Part shown: piece by piece, positions 60,537-64,000 of the stretch
Layout of the letters: each line of letters starts with the position of its first letter
Numbering within the stretch: the stretch's first letter is position 1
Assembly (NCBI RefSeq): GCF_014641555.1
Contig: NZ_BMHY01000002.1
Location: 1-64,000, forward strand
Length of the DNA stretch: 64,000 nucleotides
Direction: 5' to 3'
Source: Paenibacillus radicis (ex Gao et al. 2016)
Lineage (GTDB): Bacteria; Bacillota; Bacilli; Paenibacillales; Paenibacillaceae
Notes under the pieces: generated by a model
What the model was told of the DNA's origin: nothing
The model's database searches: none
What the model saw: only the letters and a program-made list of their open reading frames with translations
Program-made: the position numbers and the translations under genes

Positions 60537-62171
60537 ATGTGGCCATCCATTCGAGCTTTTTTGAATATCCCGGAGAACCTTACGGGGAAGGGGGTTAATA
60601 TTGCTGTCATTGACAGCAGCTTCGCACAGCATCCAGATATCACGTCCAATCGGCAGCGGAATACTTACCTTATACAAACTTCAGAGCCTGATACACAGCC
60701 TGTGCTATTGCAGTCTAATGAAGGGCCTTGGAATAAGGGGCTGCATGGACTTTGGAGTGCCACAGCTGCAGCCGGATCTGGGATGCTTTCCAATGGCTTT
60801 TTTACGGGGGCAGCGCCGGACGCAAATCTCTATTTGCTGCAGACTGGATCGTTCTACACTTCTAATGATGCGGAAGAAAAAATCGGCAAGGCTCTGGAGT
60901 GGCTCAAAGCAAATTGGCGCAGCTCTAACATTCGTGGCGTCGTTCTCACAGTCACTGCAACTCGAGATACTGGATTGCTGCCTTGGCAAGCTGATCCTGT
61001 TCGTATTCTATGTGAGGAACTGATGAGTGAGGGTCTCTTGATTGTATCCTCATCTGGAAATACGAAAGAACTAACCTGCGATGGTCCGTCAGCATCTCCC
61101 TCTGTACTGTCAGTTGGCGGTGTTATCGTCCCAGTAGATGGAGATGCTCTTCATGCACAGGCTTATCATGGGTGCAGAGGAAATACATTTGATAACAAAT
61201 GGGTTCCAGAAATCCTTGCTCCTGCGGGAAATGTAGTGCTGCCCATGCCGTTTCAGTCCGAGGAGGAACGGCTGCATCACTACACAGCTTCCTACGATAA
61301 TTTGCCTGATGGTTATGCCAGAACGGAAGGCACTTCTTATTCAGGGCCGATCATACTGGGGGCCGCAGCATGTATTTGGCAGGTGAATCCGTTATGGTCT
61401 GCCGCCAAAGTGAAGGAAGCGATCTTGAGGAGCAGCACCCATTCCCCTCATGTATGGAACGAGCTTCGTTCCGGTCTAGTGAATGTTTCTGCTGCGGTGA
61501 ATATGAATGTATCATTCGATGATGAAGGATTCCTCGCTACCACTCCTTTTTTGTTATGGAAGAGCTGGAAAGAAAGAGAGCATACGGAAAGTTTAGCCGC
61601 ATTAAGGAGCGGGGATGAAGAGGAAACACTCGCCGCGCTCTTCTCTTATTTTTCAGAGCCATTATCGATAGAAATGTTTCATGATATCCATCCCTTACTG
61701 CAACACTCTTCCTATAAAATTCGTGCGGCGGCAATTATTCTTTTGTCAGAATGCCCTGAGACTATTTCAATAGAGGATTTGCGTCCATTATTCAAAGATA
61801 CCAGCAGCTACGTGCGAATGGGCGTTCTGTATGCATGCGGCAAATGTCCAGACTTATGGGAGCAACTGCTGATCGATATTGCTGCACTATTTTCAGATAT
61901 GGATTCAGATATCCAATACGCTTCATTAACACTTGCAGCGCAAGTGAAACATCCTTTCTTTATCTCCCCGATCATTGCAGGGTTAATGGATGATGCGGTA
62001 AATCAAAGGGTCTCGACCTTTAGTCAACGATGCCATGCGCTTGAACAGATTACGGGGATACAGTTCGACTCGGAGCCAGAATGGCGTGAGGGCCAATGCT
62101 GGTATTCGGCAAGAAGTACGGAGACAAGAGTAGGCATTGCGCGAAAATGGATAGCGTGGCAGTCAAGCTGA
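60537..62171 (+). CDS. Subtilisin-like serine protease fused to HEAT-like repeats
   Basis: A 544-residue protein without signal peptide or propeptide, so probably cytosolic and made active. The S8 catalytic residues are Asp26 (IAVIDSS), His70 (KGLHGLW) and Ser267 (EGTSYSGP); Asn175 (SSSGN) forms the oxyanion hole. From about residue 350 to 510 lie alpha-helical pairs with HEAT-repeat spacing (PLLQHSSYKIRAAAIILLSE; LFKDTSSYVRMGVLYACGK; LFSDMDSDIQYASLTLAAQ). HEAT repeats usually bind partner proteins, so the target may be delivered by the repeats. Start at 60537; the frame to 60495 runs into the hairpin. No operon partner. Confidence 0.85.
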   Translation: MWPSIRAFLNIPENLTGKGVNIAVIDSSFAQHPDITSNRQRNTYLIQTSEPDTQPVLLQSNEGPWNKGLHGLWSATAAAGSGMLSNGFFTGAAPDANLYLLQTGSFYTSNDAEEKIGKALEWLKANWRSSNIRGVVLTVTATRDTGLLPWQADPVRILCEELMSEGLLIVSSSGNTKELTCDGPSASPSVLSVGGVIVPVDGDALHAQAYHGCRGNTFDNKWVPEILAPAGNVVLPMPFQSEEERLHHYTASYDNLPDGYARTEGTSYSGPIILGAAACIWQVNPLWSAAKVKEAILRSSTHSPHVWNELRSGLVNVSAAVNMNVSFDDEGFLATTPFLLWKSWKEREHTESLAALRSGDEEETLAALFSYFSEPLSIEMFHDIHPLLQHSSYKIRAAAIILLSECPETISIEDLRPLFKDTSSYVRMGVLYACGKCPDLWEQLLIDIAALFSDMDSDIQYASLTLAAQVKHPFFISPIIAGLMDDAVNQRVSTFSQRCHALEQITGIQFDSEPEWREGQCWYSARSTETRVGIARKWIAWQSS

Positions 62172-62315
62172 AGTGTGGAAATAAAATAGAAATTCACTTA
62201 TTCTTTGATAGAGGTTATGATAGAATTTAAATGTAAATATTTTGAAATCGCATAAGGGTTATAAAATTAAATAGCTCTGGAAGGCGACTTGATCCTTACC
62301 AGATTATGAGTTGCA

Positions 62316-63236
62316 ATGATGCAGTCCAATCAAAAACTCAACTGTTTGCTTGATTCGGCTATCGTTTTATCGAAGGCAGACATGGCCCGTTTATCCGCTG
62401 GATATAACGTGGAATTGTTTTCTCCACATAACCCGAACGAAGAGCAACTAAGCAATTGTGATGCGGTGCTTCTCCATAGCCGCTTGTCTCGAGACTCGCT
62501 TTTGAAAATGTCTAAGTGTAAGTATATTGGGATTCGTGCCCATAATACGGATTATATTGACCGGAAATTGGCTGAGGAATTGGGGATATCCTATAAAGGA
62601 ATTCCTCAATTAAGTCAAACCTCAGTAGCCGAGCATACCTTTGCTTTGATTTTCGCGGTGACGAAACAGTTGAAATTCTCTCACAACAATGTTATTCATG
62701 GTAATTGGCGAAGCGGATTAACTCCAAATTATGAGCTGGCCAGCAAGAAGCTGGGGATTATAGGAAACGGTCAGATTGGGAAGCAAGTAGGAGCAATCGG
62801 CCGGGCGCTTGGCATGGAGATTCTAGTCGCTTCTAAGCTTGGAGAAGAAAAAGAAGGAGAGTTGCCGCTCGGGCAAGTCATTCAGCAATCGGATATCCTT
62901 ACGCTGCATTTATCCACTAAAGGAAATAGTGTATTTTTTGATAAAGAAAAAATCGCACGGATGAAGCCAAATGCTATTCTCATCAATACGTCCAGAGGAA
63001 GCTTGTTGGATTACAAATTTTTAGAAGAGAGCTTGCGCGCAGGAAAGCTGTTCGGAGCCGGGTTGGACGTGTTTCCCGAGGAGCCGTTAAAAGAAACTTC
63101 ACTATGTGACCTGACTAACGTTATTTGCACACCACACGTTGCTTATTATACAGAGGAAACGATAGCATCAATGAACGAAACGTTGATCACAAATCTTGAG
63201 GAATTTCATAAGGCAGTGGAAGACAAGGAGAACTAG
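62316..63236 (+). CDS. D-isomer-specific 2-hydroxyacid dehydrogenase
   Basis: A 306-residue NAD-dependent enzyme reducing 2-keto acids or oxidising 2-hydroxyacids. NAD-binding LGIIGNGQIGKQVG is intact; catalytic Arg (NTSRGSLLD), Glu (VFPEEP) and His (CTPHVAYYT) are present. It is slightly short for the family (about 320-330). No good ribosome site precedes the tandem ATG codons at 62316, so the start is uncertain. It lies in its own unit with a terminator after it. Substrate unknown. Confidence 0.88.
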   Translation: MMQSNQKLNCLLDSAIVLSKADMARLSAGYNVELFSPHNPNEEQLSNCDAVLLHSRLSRDSLLKMSKCKYIGIRAHNTDYIDRKLAEELGISYKGIPQLSQTSVAEHTFALIFAVTKQLKFSHNNVIHGNWRSGLTPNYELASKKLGIIGNGQIGKQVGAIGRALGMEILVASKLGEEKEGELPLGQVIQQSDILTLHLSTKGNSVFFDKEKIARMKPNAILINTSRGSLLDYKFLEESLRAGKLFGAGLDVFPEEPLKETSLCDLTNVICTPHVAYYTEETIASMNETLITNLEEFHKAVEDKEN

Positions 63237-63253
63237 ATACTACCGTCAAAAAA

Positions 63254-63296
63254 CCGGCAGCGTTGTTAACCTAACAACGCTGCCGACTTCCTTTTA
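63254..63296. terminator. Bidirectional terminator
   Basis: GGCAGCGTTGTTA and TAACAACGCTGCC pair around a three-base loop; serves the dehydrogenase and the convergent response regulator. Confidence 0.9.
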
Positions 63297-64000
63297 TCCC
63301 CCTAATTCCACCTCCACGACACCCGTTGGACACTCCCTGAACGAATAGCCAATCCCTCTCACAGTCGTAATCATCGCGCCTACTTCAGGCGATATGGCGG
63401 ACAGCTTATCACGAATACGCTTAATATGCGTATCTACTGTGCGATGGTCATAGACATCAGCCTGTCTCCATACGGCGTCCAGAAGCTGGGAGCGGGTATG
63501 CGCGATGTCTGCATTCAGCACCAGATAATAGAGCAGATCAAATTCTTTTAGAGAAAAATGAATGCTGCGATCATCCACCACAACGCGGTGAGCGGAGGGA
63601 TTAATGACAATTCGCTTGAGCTGAATCGTTCGATACACGGTTCGGCTCACGCCCTTTAGAATCTGCGCCGAGGTCCGCTTAAGAATAGCGCGGGTTCGCA
63701 GCACCAGCTCCTTATAGGATAAAGGCTTCTCCATACAGTCATCTGCGCCTGCTTCAAAGGCAGCCAAGCGTTGATCCTCCCGTTCATTTGGAGTGAACAT
63801 CAGGATAGGAATTTGCAGCTTTTTCCGGATCGATAAGCACAGTTGAATATTGGTCATTCCTCCAGTCAGTTCGTCGATTATTATGAGGCTATAATGGTCG
63901 GGATTGGATTTGAACAGGGTATGATTCGGACTATACGTACTTTCGGTGACGTAGCCTTCTTTAAGAAATAAGGATTTTAATACCACATGGACATGCTTGT
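63294..64000 (-). CDS. OmpR/PhoB-family response regulator, cut by the window end
   Basis: The frame is open through the right edge, so the N terminus lies outside; the codons before the GTG at 63986 read KHVHV in frame, as expected before LKSLFLKEGY in a receiver domain. The phosphorylation Asp is in LIIIDELTGGM, with Thr (MFTPN) and Lys (MEKPLS) switch residues. A winged-helix DNA-binding domain follows (FSLKEFDLLYYLVLNADIAH; VDTHIKRIRDKL; VRGIGYSF). A sensor kinase may lie further on. Target genes unknown. Confidence 0.88.
   Translation of the reverse strand, partial: KHVHVVLKSLFLKEGYVTESTYSPNHTLFKSNPDHYSLIIIDELTGGMTNIQLCLSIRKKLQIPILMFTPNEREDQRLAAFEAGADDCMEKPLSYKELVLRTRAILKRTSAQILKGVSRTVYRTIQLKRIVINPSAHRVVVDDRSIHFSLKEFDLLYYLVLNADIAHTRSQLLDAVWRQADVYDHRTVDTHIKRIRDKLSAISPEVGAMITTVRGIGYSFRECPTGVVEVELGG

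Overview
The window looks like chromosome of a spore-forming Bacillota, most likely Paenibacillaceae. Pointers are the sigW-rsiW-cdaA-cdaR-glmM-glmS block with a glmS ribozyme, two YtaF/MntP-like membrane proteins, many family-1 solute-binding lipoproteins with AraC-type regulators, strong AGGAGG ribosome binding sites, and frequent TTG/GTG starts. No species is claimed.

Layout. 1-600: six tRNA genes (Thr, Glu, Val, Gln, Lys, Leu) ending in a terminator. 0.6-4.6 kb: ferritin-like protein between two identical copies of that terminator, a His/Lys-rich secreted protein next to a class F-like sortase, an HTH-YkvA-like regulator, and two YtaF-like membrane proteins. 4.6-10.4 kb: an orphan sugar-binding lipoprotein, an MFS transporter, an alkyltransferase-like repair protein, an AraC regulator and a divergent beta-propeller enzyme-like protein. 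10.4-16.2 kb: an Lpl-type carbohydrate ABC importer (regulator, two permeases, binding protein). 16.4-22.6 kb: nitroreductase, Fur-controlled siderophore uptake parts (ATPase, binding protein, Btr-like AraC/binding-protein fusion) and a second tRNA cluster (Gly, Arg, Pro, Gly). 22.6-24.3 kb: two small repetitive proteins and a gene-poor stretch with four palindromic repeats. 24.3-29.7 kb: PEP carboxylase, a membrane protein and an HtrA protease lacking PDZ.

30.1-37.9 kb is the cell-envelope stress and amino-sugar block: sigma-W and its anti-sigma factor, the c-di-AMP cyclase CdaA with its regulator CdaR, GlmM, and GlmS behind its ribozyme. Together these link envelope stress sensing, c-di-AMP signalling and UDP-GlcNAc precursor supply. 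37.9-45.1 kb is an AT-rich accessory stretch: a MITE-like element, small orphan genes, a TraX fragment, a 30-residue membrane peptide and, embedded in it, a LysR-metE pair. 45.1-50.9 kb: DeoR regulator, MFS transporter, sugar acetyltransferase, and three poorly known proteins. 50.9-56.8 kb (minus strand): a Ugp-type ABC importer with two glycerophosphodiester phosphodiesterases behind a good four-hexamer PhoP-like box, i.e. a likely phosphate-scavenging operon. 57-64 kb: aldehyde dehydrogenase behind a MerR-type operator, a second palindromic repeat array, a tandemly duplicated secreted protein, a subtilase fused to HEAT-like repeats, a 2-hydroxyacid dehydrogenase, and a response regulator cut by the window edge.

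Most of the window is ordinary core genome. The least explained items are the sortase with its neighbour that lacks a membrane tail, the two palindrome arrays, the AT-rich island, and the subtilase-HEAT fusion. All assignments come from reading the sequence; no database search was run.
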